NCBI RefSeq assembly: GCF_018603905.1
Contig: NZ_JAHFZZ010000014.1
Coordinates: 62,001 to 126,000, forward strand
Direction of reading: 5' to 3'
DNA: 64,000 nucleotides
DNA from: Nonomuraea sp. NEAU-A123
GTDB lineage: Bacteria; Actinomycetota; Actinomycetes; Streptosporangiales; Streptosporangiaceae
The notes below the pieces were generated by a model. The model was not told the origin of the DNA and made no database searches. It saw only the letters and a list, made by a program, of their open reading frames with translations. A program made the translations under genes and the position numbers. Positions 35,854 through 45,348 of this stretch are shown in pieces. Within the stretch, counting starts at the first letter, position 1; each line of letters opens with the position of its first letter.

Positions 35854-36270
35854 ATGCAGCGCACCCTGCTCGGCGGAAAGATCCACAGGGCCACCGTGAC
35901 CCAGGCCGACCTGCACTACGTCGGCTCGATCACGATCGACAAGGTCCTCTTGGACGCGGCCGATCTCGTCGAGGGCGAGCAGGTCCACGTCGTCGACATC
36001 ACCAACGGTGCCCGGCTGACGACCTACGTCATCGAAGGGCCGGCGGGTTCGGGCGTGATCGGCATCAACGGCGCGGCCGCCCACCTCGTGTCCCCGGATG
36101 ACCTGGTCATCATCATGTCCTACCGGCAGGTGGACGAGAGCGAGATCAAGTCGTACGTCCCGTCCGTCGTCCACGTCGACGGGCGCAACCGGATCGTGGA
36201 CCTCGGATCCGACCCGTCCGCCCCGGTGCCGGGCTCCACCGCTCAGAAGTCCGGCTCGGTGGTCGGCTGA
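35854..36270 (+). CDS. panD: Aspartate 1-decarboxylase, beta-alanine supply for the siderophore
   Basis: 138 residues. From ATG 35854 the self-cleavage site falls at the canonical Gly24-Ser25 in H-Y-V-G-S-I-T-I-D; Ser25 becomes the pyruvoyl cofactor. Other conserved blocks are K-I-H-R-A-T-V-T-Q-A-D, N-G-A-R and G-I-N-G-A-A-A-H-L. It converts L-Asp to beta-alanine, normally for pantothenate. Here it lies beside the siderophore uptake gene behind an iron box, no other pan gene is visible, and NRPS module 2 carries a beta-Ala code, so a dedicated precursor role is likely. GGAGGG at 35841-35846 is well spaced for ATG 35854 and too close for ATG 35848. The C-terminal tail past residue 115 is poorly conserved. 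Confidence 0.93.
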   Translation: MQRTLLGGKIHRATVTQADLHYVGSITIDKVLLDAADLVEGEQVHVVDITNGARLTTYVIEGPAGSGVIGINGAAAHLVSPDDLVIIMSYRQVDESEIKSYVPSVVHVDGRNRIVDLGSDPSAPVPGSTAQKSGSVVG

Positions 36271-36286
36271 CCTGGCGAGTCACCGG

Positions 36287-37396
<1,110 letters not shown>

Positions 37397-37418
37397 GATC
37401 TCTCCTTAGGACGTGCCC

Positions 37419-38432
37419 TCACTCCTGCGGCCGGACGACGGCCTTGACCAGCTTGGGGTCACGGGCGCCGGCGGTGAGTGCCTGTTCGACGTCGGCCAGG
37501 CCGTAGTGGCCGGTCACCAGCGCGTCCAACTGGACGCGGCCCGCGGCGGCCAAGGCGATGGCCGCCGGCCAGGTGCCGGCATAGCGGAACGTGCCCGTCA
37601 CCTCGAGTTCGCGAGTCTGTACGTGGGACAGCGGCAGCGGGATCTCGTCCCCGCCCATGCCGATGAGGACGACGCGCCCGGCCCGGCCCACCGCGCGGAC
37701 GGCCTCCCCGATCGCGGCCGGATGACCAGAGCATTCGAGTAGCACATCGGGCTCGAACCCGGCGTCGGACAGGGGCGTCTCGCGTACGTCGAGGGTCTCG
37801 CTCGCGCCCAGGTCACGGGCGACCCCGAGCCGCACGGGGTTCACGTCGGTGATCAGCACGTCGGTGGCGCCGAAGGCCAGCGCGGTCTGCATGCACAGCA
37901 GCCCGACCGGGCCGGCGCCGGTGACCAGCACGCGGGTGCCCGGCTCGACCCGGGCCTTCCGGCAGGCCCACACGCCCACCGACAGCGGCTCGATCAGGGC
38001 GGCGGCGTCGTCGGACAGCGTGTCGGGGACGGGGTAGGCGAACTCCTCGTGGGTGACGACGTACTCGCAGAAGGCGCCGTCGATCGGCGGGGTGCCGAAG
38101 AAGCGCATGCGCGGGCAGAGGTTGTAGCGGCCGGCCCGGCACTGCCGGCAGGTGAAGTCGGGCACCCCGGGCTCCACGGAGACGCGCTGGCCCACACGAT
38201 GACGGCTGACTCCGGGCCCGGTGACGACCACGGTGCCGGACGGCTCGTGGCCCAGCACCAGCGGCGAGTCCACCACGAAGTCGCCGATGCGGCCGTGTTC
38301 GTAGTAGTGCACGTCCGAGCCGCACGTCCCGACCGAGGCGACCCGCACCAGCACCTCCCGGGGGCCGGGCTCGGGCCGTGGCCGCTCCTCCAGCTGGATC
38401 TTGCCGACACCGTGCAGTACGGCCGCGCGCAT
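37419..38432 (-). CDS. Zinc-dependent polyol (sorbitol/xylitol-type) dehydrogenase, MDR family
   Basis: 337 residues. Catalytic zinc ligand candidates are C37 in T-C-G-S-D and H62-E63. The structural-zinc lobe has C95, C98 and C106. A Rossmann nucleotide-binding motif V-T-G-A-G-P-V-G-L follows. The G-S-D-V-H-Y-Y-x-x-G-R-I-G segment is typical of sorbitol and xylitol dehydrogenases. It would oxidise the imported polyol to a ketose with NAD(P). It lies within the polyol transport operon, 7 nt after the second permease. Confidence 0.87.
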   Translation of the reverse strand: MRAAVLHGVGKIQLEERPRPEPGPREVLVRVASVGTCGSDVHYYEHGRIGDFVVDSPLVLGHEPSGTVVVTGPGVSRHRVGQRVSVEPGVPDFTCRQCRAGRYNLCPRMRFFGTPPIDGAFCEYVVTHEEFAYPVPDTLSDDAAALIEPLSVGVWACRKARVEPGTRVLVTGAGPVGLLCMQTALAFGATDVLITDVNPVRLGVARDLGASETLDVRETPLSDAGFEPDVLLECSGHPAAIGEAVRAVGRAGRVVLIGMGGDEIPLPLSHVQTRELEVTGTFRYAGTWPAAIALAAAGRVQLDALVTGHYGLADVEQALTAGARDPKLVKAVVRPQE

Positions 38433-38439
38433 GGCTCAC

Positions 38440-39384
38440 CTACTCCCCGGTGATGGCGCCGAGGGTGAGTCCGGTGACCAGCCAGCGGCGCACGGCGAGT
38501 CCGGCGAGCATCATCGGCACGACCACGATCGTGCCGATCGCGGTGAGCTGGCCCCAGTCGATGCCCGTCTGGGTGACGAGCTGGGAGGCGGCGATGGGCA
38601 GCGTCTGGGAGTTCGGGCCGGAGAAGACCACGGCGAACGCGTAGTCGTTCCAGGCGAAGACCAGGCACAGGATGAACGTGGTGACCAGCCCCGACTTGGT
38701 CAGCGGCAGGATGACCATGCGGAAGGCCTGCCAGCGGGAGCAGCCGGCGACCAGCGCCGACTCCTCCAGCGACGACGGCACCTCGGCGAAGAACGCGCTC
38801 ATCAGCCAGATGGCGAAGGGCAGGTTGAAGGTCAGGTAGGCCAGGATCAGCCCCGGAATCGAGTCGATCAGGCCGAGTCCGCGGAAGATGAGGAACAGCG
38901 GCACCACGACCGCCGCGATGGGCGCCATACGCGTGGAGATGATCCAGAACGCCAGGTGCTTCTTCCCGCGCATGTGGGTGCGCGCCAGGCCGTACCCGGC
39001 CAGCGCGCCCAGGCCGACCGCGAGCAGCGCGGAGATGCCGGCGGCGAGCACGCTGTGCAGGATGTACGGCCCGAGGTTGTTGGCCCCGCGGAACAGGTTG
39101 CGGTAATTGTCCAGGGTCGGCGAGAAGAAGACCTGTGGCGTGGCCGAGGTCACGTCCTGGGCGTTCTTGAACGACGACAACAGCATCCATAGCAGGGGGA
39201 CCAGCGTCCAGAGCAGCGCCACCACGATGAGCAGCGTCACCAGCCACTTCGTACGCCGGCTGCTCTCCTCCAGCGGAGACTGCGCCTCGCCTCGCGAGGC
39301 GGCGGTGATCGGTTCCCGCGGCGCGGCCCCACCGGGCACGGCCTGCTGAGGCAGGGACGACGGAGGCGTCATCGAGGTGCTCAT
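38440..39384 (-). CDS. MalG-type sugar/polyol ABC permease
   Basis: 314 residues with about six transmembrane helices. The ATPase-contacting E-A-A-like loop appears as E-E-S-A-L-V-A-G-C-S. The start at 39384 is in an ATGA overlap with the preceding permease stop; the longer upstream frame is not coding. A Pro/Ser-rich cytoplasmic N-terminus of about 45 residues precedes the first helix. It pairs with the MalF-type permease. Confidence 0.9.
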   Translation of the reverse strand: MSTSMTPPSSLPQQAVPGGAAPREPITAASRGEAQSPLEESSRRTKWLVTLLIVVALLWTLVPLLWMLLSSFKNAQDVTSATPQVFFSPTLDNYRNLFRGANNLGPYILHSVLAAGISALLAVGLGALAGYGLARTHMRGKKHLAFWIISTRMAPIAAVVVPLFLIFRGLGLIDSIPGLILAYLTFNLPFAIWLMSAFFAEVPSSLEESALVAGCSRWQAFRMVILPLTKSGLVTTFILCLVFAWNDYAFAVVFSGPNSQTLPIAASQLVTQTGIDWGQLTAIGTIVVVPMMLAGLAVRRWLVTGLTLGAITGE

Positions 39385-40313
39385 CGGGTCAACCCCCTCA
39401 CATCCAGCAGCCGCACGAACGTACGGGCGATGAAGATCGAGAAGGCCAGCATCGCCAGGCCGATGGCGGCGGCGTAGCCCAGGTCGAAGAAGCGGAACGC
39501 GGTCTCGTACAACCGGATGGGTACGATCTTGGTCGCGTCCGCGGGGCCGCCGTTGGTGGTGACCCAGATGATGTCGAAGTAGCGGATGGCGTCCATCGAG
39601 CGGATGAGCAGCGCGACGAGCAGCACGTTGGAGATCGCCGGGAAGAGGATGTAGCGCAGCGTCATCCATCCCCGTGCGCCGTCGACGGCGGCGGCCTCCC
39701 GGACCGACTGCGGCACGCTGGACAGCCCGGCGAGGGTGATCAGGGCGATCAGCGGGGTCCACTCCCACACGTCCATGAGGACGACGGCGGCGAAGGCGCT
39801 GATCGGGGCGCCGAGGATGTCGCCGCTGTAGCCGAACGCGCGCAGCACCCACGCGTAGAGCCCGAAGGTGGAGTCGGTGAGGTAGCGCCCCAGCAGGCCG
39901 ACGATCGACGGCGCGGCGAACATCGGCAGCAGCAGCAGGGCGAGCAGGATGTTCCGGCCGCGCAGCACCCGGAACAGGCACAGCGCGATGCCGATCCCCA
40001 GGGCCATCTCCAGCCCGACGGTGAGCACGAAGAAGATGATCGTCCGCAGCCAGGACATCCACATGTCCGCGTCGGTGAAGAAGCGCGCCCAGTTGCTCAG
40101 GCCCACCAGGTCGAGCCGTACGCCGCCCAGCAGCCGGACGCGGGAGAAGCTCATCGCGATCAGGGCGAGGAAGGGCACGATCGACAGCGCGGCCAGCAGC
40201 AGCAGACCGGGAGCCATCATCGCGCCTTCGAAGCCGATCCGCGGCTCCTTGCGCGGGCTGCTCTTCGGCTTGGCCGATCCGCGTACCGCCGAGGTCTCTG
40301 CCGCGTGCGTCAT
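39381..40313 (-). CDS. MalF-type sugar/polyol ABC permease
   Basis: 310 residues with about six helices and the EAA-like loop R-E-A-A-A-V-D-G-A. It belongs to the binding-protein-dependent CUT1 family. The gene directly abuts the binding-protein stop upstream and overlaps the MalG-type gene downstream by four bases, a clear co-translated importer. Confidence 0.9.
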   Translation of the reverse strand: MTHAAETSAVRGSAKPKSSPRKEPRIGFEGAMMAPGLLLLAALSIVPFLALIAMSFSRVRLLGGVRLDLVGLSNWARFFTDADMWMSWLRTIIFFVLTVGLEMALGIGIALCLFRVLRGRNILLALLLLPMFAAPSIVGLLGRYLTDSTFGLYAWVLRAFGYSGDILGAPISAFAAVVLMDVWEWTPLIALITLAGLSSVPQSVREAAAVDGARGWMTLRYILFPAISNVLLVALLIRSMDAIRYFDIIWVTTNGGPADATKIVPIRLYETAFRFFDLGYAAAIGLAMLAFSIFIARTFVRLLDVRGLTR

Positions 40314-41774
40314 CTAGGCCACCCACCCTCGCGCCACGATCTGGTCCACCCGCGACTTGATCGAACGCATCGCTTCCGCCGGTGACTCCGCCCCGCTGAG
40401 CATCGTGGACAACTGGGTGAAGATCGCGGTATTGCACTCGTTCCACATCGGGATCTTGGGCCGCAGGCCGATCCGCTCGGGCGTCCAGGCCTCCCGTACC
40501 GCGGCGGCCGCGAGCATGTTGGGCATCGACGAAGGCCGCTTCTCGGCCGCGCGCACTTCCGGCATCTCGTACACGGAGGTCCGCGTCGGGGTGCCGCCGC
40601 CGGCCTTGCTCTTGAGGTTGGCCAACTGGGTCTCGGGGGAGGTGGCCCACACCAGGAACAGCCAGGCGGCGCCGCGCTCGTTGGGCATCGTGTTCGCGCT
40701 GATCCCGATCCCCGTGCCGCCGTACATGTTGGCCGTGGCGACCGGGCCTTTGGGCAGCACCGAGTAGCCGACCTTGCCGGGCAGCACCAGCTCGTTGCTG
40801 GCCGCGAACTCATGCCAGTTCGGGCACATCGCCAGCCGGCCGGCGCGGAAGGCGGCGCCGACGCCGTCCCAGTCCCACGTCTTCGAGGCGGGGTCGGCGA
40901 TGGAGAGCAGCCGGTTGTAGAACTCCGCGCCCGCGATGGCGGCTTCGGAGTCGAGCCGGCACGGTCCGGGATCCCGCGACCCCAGACGCCCCACTTCCTT
41001 GCCGTGGTCGAAGTAGTTGCCGCCGTAGGACCACAGGACGTTGCTGAAGTCGTTCATGAGGGAGTCGTGCTGCCTGGCCTGGTGGCCGGTGCCGTACTTG
41101 ACGTCCTCCGTCCCGTTCTTGTTGAACCACTGGGCGATCCGGAAGTACTCCTCCCAGGTCCGGTCACCGCTCGGGGTGGGGTCGAACCCGAGGTCCTGCG
41201 TCATGCGGTCGTGGTACTTGGCGAACAGGTCCTGCCGGTACTGCCAGATCATCGTCGGCGCGTCGTACGGCAGGGCGTAGTAGGGCGCGGGTTCGACGAA
41301 CCGTCCGGCGGCATCCATCTGGACGGGGATGAAGTCCCCGACACCGCCGGGCAGTTTGGGGAGGTTCGGATCCGCCTCCAGCGACCGCAGGTCGACCAGC
41401 CCTCGCTGGTACGGCGCGAGCACCTGGTAGGGGTCGGCGTAGATCACCTGGTACTGGGCCCGGCCCGAGGCCAGGTCCAGGGCGACCCGCTGGACCAGGG
41501 CGGACAGCTCGAGCGTCACGATCCTGACGTCGATCCCCGTCAGATCGGTGAACGGCTTGGTGTTCGCGGCGATGGCGGCGGTCGGGGCGGTGTTCTCGGA
41601 GATGAAGTTCAGGGTGGCGCCCTGGAACTGGCGCCACTGGTCGCTGGTGGCGGCTCGGGTCACATCACCGCGAGATCCACACGAACTCAGGCTTCCGCCG
41701 ATGGTCACCGCTGCTCCGGCGGCCAAGGCCCCGCGAAGAATGTCGCGCCGGCTCGGCTGATGTGGATAGTTCAC
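40314..41774 (-). CDS. Extracellular polyol/sugar-binding lipoprotein
   Basis: 486 residues, family 1 solute-binding protein. The N-terminus combines a twin-arginine motif (R9-R10-D-I-L) with a lipobox-like L-S-S-C (Cys32), so it is probably a Tat-exported lipoprotein. It begins at GTG 41774. It is followed without a gap by the two permeases. With mannitol-type and sorbitol-type dehydrogenases flanking the transporter, a hexitol or pentitol ligand is likely, as in Smo/Mtl systems. Confidence 0.9.
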   Translation of the reverse strand: MNYPHQPSRRDILRGALAAGAAVTIGGSLSSCGSRGDVTRAATSDQWRQFQGATLNFISENTAPTAAIAANTKPFTDLTGIDVRIVTLELSALVQRVALDLASGRAQYQVIYADPYQVLAPYQRGLVDLRSLEADPNLPKLPGGVGDFIPVQMDAAGRFVEPAPYYALPYDAPTMIWQYRQDLFAKYHDRMTQDLGFDPTPSGDRTWEEYFRIAQWFNKNGTEDVKYGTGHQARQHDSLMNDFSNVLWSYGGNYFDHGKEVGRLGSRDPGPCRLDSEAAIAGAEFYNRLLSIADPASKTWDWDGVGAAFRAGRLAMCPNWHEFAASNELVLPGKVGYSVLPKGPVATANMYGGTGIGISANTMPNERGAAWLFLVWATSPETQLANLKSKAGGGTPTRTSVYEMPEVRAAEKRPSSMPNMLAAAAVREAWTPERIGLRPKIPMWNECNTAIFTQLSTMLSGAESPAEAMRSIKSRVDQIVARGWVA

Positions 41775-41916
41775 TGCCTACTTCACCCCCGGTACTGCTT
41801 AAGAAAAGGGCGATGAGACCAGTTTCATCCCTTATCGACATTGCTTTAAATGGTGCATGTGAGATTTTCGCCGGGACTATAGAATATTTTGGCCTTTCAT
41901 GAGTTAAGTAAAATTG
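41775..41916. promoter_or_regulatory. AT-rich intergenic region, probable promoter of the polyol transporter
   Basis: This 142-nt gap is far richer in A and T than its surroundings, for example the stretches around 41800-41815 and 41880-41915. It separates the mannitol-dehydrogenase stop from the binding-protein start, both on the minus strand. It could hold a promoter for the transporter or an intergenic processing site. I could not define an operator. Confidence 0.4.
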
Positions 41917-43404
41917 TCAAGTGCGGTGCTCCGCGAGCTCCCGTACCGTGGCGCGGGCGCCCTTGGTGTGCAGCGACTCCAGCGCTTTCAGGTACGGCTC
42001 CACGAACCGCTTGTCGTCGACCAGATCGCCGAAGAGCTCCCGATTCGCGATGAACGCCGTGGGCTCCCGGCGCTGCGTGCTCGCGATGGCCGTCAACCGG
42101 TCCTTCAGCCGGTCGACGATCGCGATGGGCGCCCCCGATTCGTCCACGCCCTCGGCATAACGCGCCCAGCTCGCCACCACGGCGGCCGAGCGGCGGACCT
42201 CCCCGCCCCGGGCCAGTTGCTCGCGTATGACGGGAAGCAGCCACTTCGGGATCCGGTCCGACGACTCGGCGCACAACCGCGCGACCGTGTCGCGTACCTC
42301 GGGATTGGAGAAGCGCTCGATCAGGGTCCGCTTGTAGAGGTCCAGATCGACGCCCGGCACCGGGCGCAGCGTGGGGGTGGCCTCGACGTCCATGTAGGCG
42401 AGCAGGAACGCCGCGATCGCCGGGTCGGAGGCCGCCTCGTGGACGTAGTGGTATCCGCTGAGGAAGCCGAAGTAGGCGAGCGCCTGGTGCCCGGCGTTGA
42501 GCAGGCGCAGCTTCATCAGCTCGTACGGCTCGACATCCGCGACGACCTGCACCCCCACCTCTTCGAACGGCGGCCGTCCGCCGGGGAAGTGCTCCTCCAG
42601 CACCCACTGCGTGAACGGTTCGCAGATGACCGGCCACTCATCCCGCACCCCGAACCGCCGGGCCACGGTCTCGCGGTCCTCGTCGGTGGTGGCCGGGGTG
42701 ATGCGATCGACCATGGAGTTGGGGAAGGCGACCTCGCGCTCCATCCAGGCGGCGAGCTCGGGATCGGCGAGCCGGGCGAAAGCGGTGAAGGTACGGCGGG
42801 CGACGTCGCCGTTTCCCTGGATGTTGTCGCACGACATGACCGTGAACGGCGTCACCCCCCGATCGCGCCGGCGCCGCAGCGCCTCGGTGACCAGGCCGAA
42901 CACCGTGGCCGGGCGCGCTCCGGGCGCCAGATCCGCGCGGATCGCCGGTGTCCGCGCGTCGAACTCACCGGTGACGGGGTGGATGTTGTAGCCCCCTTCG
43001 GTGACGGTGAGCGACACGATGCGTACGGCGGGCTCGGCCATCTTCTCGATGACCGCCTCGGGATCGTCGGGGGCGAAGAGATAGTCGACGATCGACCCGA
43101 TGACCCGGGCCTCGCGCGTCCCGTCAGGGTGCTTCAGCACGAGCGTGTAGAGGCCGTCCTGCGCGGTCAGCACGTCGCGCATCCGCGCGTCGCCGGGCAG
43201 GACCCCGACGCCGCAGATCGCCCAGTCGAACGCCTTGCCCTCGTTCATCAGCCGGTCGAGGTACATCGCCTGGTGCGCGCGGTGGAATCCGCCCACCCCG
43301 AAGTGGACGATGCCGGCCGTGAGCAGCGACCGGTCATAGGAGGGGACCGCCACCTGCTCGGAAAGGCCGGTCAGTGTCTCCTGCGTCAGCGTCGTCACAG
43401 CCAT
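41917..43404 (-). CDS. Mannitol/arabinitol-type long-chain polyol dehydrogenase
   Basis: 495 residues, the length of the polyol-specific long-chain dehydrogenase family (mannitol 2-dehydrogenase, arabinitol dehydrogenase, fructuronate reductase). N-terminal H-F-G-V-G-G-F-H-R-A-H is the nucleotide-binding region. The catalytic pattern K298-x4-N303-x2-H306 is intact. It would oxidise a polyol to a ketose with NAD. It is the first gene of the minus-strand polyol block. Mannitol, sorbitol and arabinitol cannot be told apart by eye. Confidence 0.9.
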   Translation of the reverse strand: MAVTTLTQETLTGLSEQVAVPSYDRSLLTAGIVHFGVGGFHRAHQAMYLDRLMNEGKAFDWAICGVGVLPGDARMRDVLTAQDGLYTLVLKHPDGTREARVIGSIVDYLFAPDDPEAVIEKMAEPAVRIVSLTVTEGGYNIHPVTGEFDARTPAIRADLAPGARPATVFGLVTEALRRRRDRGVTPFTVMSCDNIQGNGDVARRTFTAFARLADPELAAWMEREVAFPNSMVDRITPATTDEDRETVARRFGVRDEWPVICEPFTQWVLEEHFPGGRPPFEEVGVQVVADVEPYELMKLRLLNAGHQALAYFGFLSGYHYVHEAASDPAIAAFLLAYMDVEATPTLRPVPGVDLDLYKRTLIERFSNPEVRDTVARLCAESSDRIPKWLLPVIREQLARGGEVRRSAAVVASWARYAEGVDESGAPIAIVDRLKDRLTAIASTQRREPTAFIANRELFGDLVDDKRFVEPYLKALESLHTKGARATVRELAEHRT

Positions 43405-43436
43405 CGGTCCCCCTCACCGGCCCCCCTACGCTCAAC

Positions 43437-43643
43437 ATGGCCAACTCCGCCCGCTTCAAACTCCTGACCTGCCGGTATGCCCGTGAGCCCCGGCCGCCGA
43501 GTCCGGGGCGGAGCTACGCCGCCCTGGCCCACCCGGACCGGGTGGCCGACCTCCAGCCCGGAGTGGCGCGGCTGATCCCGGAGACCGGCGACGAGGCGCT
43601 GAGCTGGGACATAGCCGCCGAGATCATCGGGCGGACCGGCTAG
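43437..43643 (+). CDS. Small hypothetical protein
   Basis: 68 codons from ATG 43437, with high GC at third positions and a plausible soluble composition, but no motif I recognise and no good ribosome-binding site. It is divergent from the polyol dehydrogenase. It could be a real short protein or chance. Confidence 0.3.
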   Translation: MANSARFKLLTCRYAREPRPPSPGRSYAALAHPDRVADLQPGVARLIPETGDEALSWDIAAEIIGRTG

Positions 43644-43790
43644 GCACCGGCTCGTCCGGATAGAGGTCCCGCCACAGCCGCCGCAGGAACCGCTGCGTGC
43701 TGCCGTCGCTGTACCGCACGACCTCGTACAGCGACGGCGCCTCCTCGGGAAAGACCAGGGCATGGCGCAGCGACGCTCATCGCGGTGACC
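43643..43790 (-). pseudogene. Possible gene remnant
   Basis: On the minus strand this stretch reads as about 50 residues of natural-looking protein, including A-L-V-F-P-E-E-A-P-S-L-Y-E-V-V-R-Y, between a TGA and a TGA. There is no ATG/GTG start in frame at its beginning. It may be the tail of a decayed gene. I do not recognise the family. Confidence 0.25.
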
Positions 43791-43829
43791 ATCCTGGTCG
43801 TCCGGCGAAGGAAGGGCACCTCGTGACGG

Positions 43830-44060
43830 TCAGTGGAACTGCGGGACGATCAGGTAGATGCCGTAGCCGACCACCGCCGCGCAGGCGGCGAAGCACAGGA
43901 CGGCCGCGGCCAGCGCGCCACCGCCCGTGGCCTGCCGTTCCTGGGCGAGCTGGCGGGCCGACATCGACAGCACGCCGAGCGAGAAGATGACCACGACGAC
44001 CACGCTGACGGCCAGGCTGACGACGAAGACCTGGCCGAGAGCGGCCCATTTGATGTCCAT
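43830..44060 (-). CDS. Small membrane protein downstream of the phosphate transporter
   Basis: 76 residues with two predicted membrane helices (about residues 10-32 and 48-70) joined by a charged loop. It begins 15 nt after the Pit gene stop on the same strand, with a GGAGGAT-type ribosome-binding site, so it is probably co-transcribed. Function is unknown; an accessory role for Pit is an inference from position only. Confidence 0.7.
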   Translation of the reverse strand: MDIKWAALGQVFVVSLAVSVVVVVIFSLGVLSMSARQLAQERQATGGGALAAAVLCFAACAAVVGYGIYLIVPQFH

Positions 44061-44075
44061 GAGATCCTCCTTCGA

Positions 44076-45203
44076 TCAGGCCGCGACCTGCTGCGGTACG
44101 GCAGGCACATCGTTGACGTTGCCCGCGTGCACGGGGTCGCGGCGGCTGGCCGCGTACAGGCCGGCTGAAGCGGCCAGCGCGACCAGGGCGGCGATCGTGA
44201 CGCCGAGCGTGCCGGTGGTGGCCACGGCGGCGGCGACCCCGCCCACCGCGGCCGCCGCGGGCAGCGTGAGCAGCCAGGCGAGTGCCATCCGGCCGGCCAG
44301 GCCCCAGCGCACCTGGGCCAGGCGCCGGCCGAGCCCGGTGCCGAGGATGGCACCGGAGACCACCTGTGTGGTGGACAGCGCGAAGCCCAGGTGGGAGGAG
44401 GCGAGGATGACGGTGGTCGCGCTCGCCTCGGCGGCGAAGCCCTGCGGCGACTCGATCTCGGTGATGCCCTTGCCCATGGTGCGGATGATCCGCCACCCGC
44501 CCAGGTACGTGCCCAGGCCGATGGTCACCCCGGCGGCGGCGATCACCCAGATCGGCGGGCCGGAGCCGGAGGCGAGCGTGCCGGTCGAGATCAGCGTGAG
44601 GGTGATGACGCCCATGGTCTTCTGCGCGTCGTTGGTGCCGTGGGCCAGCGACACCAGCGAGGCCGAGACGATCTGGCCGAAGCGGAAGGTCCTGGTCACC
44701 GAATCGTGCCGGGCCTTGGCGGTGATCGTGTAGGCCAGGTAGGTGGCGGTCATGGCGACGAACCCGGCGATCAGCGGCGAGGCCAGCGCCGGGATGAGGA
44801 TCTTCTGCAGCACCGTGTCGAAGTGCACGCCCCGCATCCCGGCCCCGACCCAGACCGCGCCGATCAAGCCGCCGAACAGCGCGTGCGAGGAACTGGACGG
44901 CAGCCCGAACAGCCAGGTGAGCAGGTTCCACAGGATCGCGCCGATCAGCCCGGCGAACACCATCGGCGGGGTCACCAGCTTGTCGTCCACGATCCCGCCC
45001 GAGATCGTCTTGGCCACCTCCACCGACAGGAAGGCGCCCACGATGTTCAGGACGCCCGAGATCGCCACCGCCACCTTGGGCCGCAGCGCGCCGGTCGCGA
45101 TGGAGGTGGCCATCGCGTTGGCCGTGTCGTGGAAACCGTTGGTGAAGTCGAATGCCAGTGCCGTGATGATCACCACGACGACCAGGAACGTTACGTGCTC
45201 CAT
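44076..45203 (-). CDS. pit: Low-affinity inorganic phosphate transporter, PHO4/Pit family
   Basis: 375 residues with about ten membrane segments and the two inverted PHO4 repeats. The first contains D-F-T-N-G-F-H-D-T-A-N-A-M-A-T-S; the second contains S-L-A-H-G-T-N-D-A-Q-K-T-M-G. It imports phosphate, probably with metal ions, driven by protons. A two-unit PHO box lies 44 nt upstream, which suggests PhoP control. A small membrane protein follows in the same operon. Confidence 0.93.
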   Translation of the reverse strand: MEHVTFLVVVVIITALAFDFTNGFHDTANAMATSIATGALRPKVAVAISGVLNIVGAFLSVEVAKTISGGIVDDKLVTPPMVFAGLIGAILWNLLTWLFGLPSSSSHALFGGLIGAVWVGAGMRGVHFDTVLQKILIPALASPLIAGFVAMTATYLAYTITAKARHDSVTRTFRFGQIVSASLVSLAHGTNDAQKTMGVITLTLISTGTLASGSGPPIWVIAAAGVTIGLGTYLGGWRIIRTMGKGITEIESPQGFAAEASATTVILASSHLGFALSTTQVVSGAILGTGLGRRLAQVRWGLAGRMALAWLLTLPAAAAVGGVAAAVATTGTLGVTIAALVALAASAGLYAASRRDPVHAGNVNDVPAVPQQVAA

Positions 45204-45246
45204 GCCGCTGTCCTCATCGTTTCGACGTTCTCAGCACGTTAGGCGC

Positions 45247-45268
45247 AAACGATGAACCGGCAGTGAAC
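45247..45268 (-). promoter_or_regulatory. PHO box upstream of pit
   Basis: On the minus strand two adjacent 11-nt direct-repeat units read GTTCACTGCCG and GTTCATCGTTT, matching the actinomycete PhoP unit whose conserved core is GTTCA. The spacing is exactly 11 nt, and the site is 44 nt before the pit start. Confidence 0.75.
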
Positions 45269-45348
45269 TCCCAGCGGAAACCGGATAAACGACCCCAGGA
45301 GATGCTCGCCGTTTTCCTACGGTTAACCTCTCGGCCATTCTGGAGTTT

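Noticed and set aside
39385..40650. Upstream extension of the MalG-type permease frame on the minus strand
   Set aside because: It overlaps the MalF-type permease in another frame and has no homology features; ATGA coupling marks the real start at 39384.
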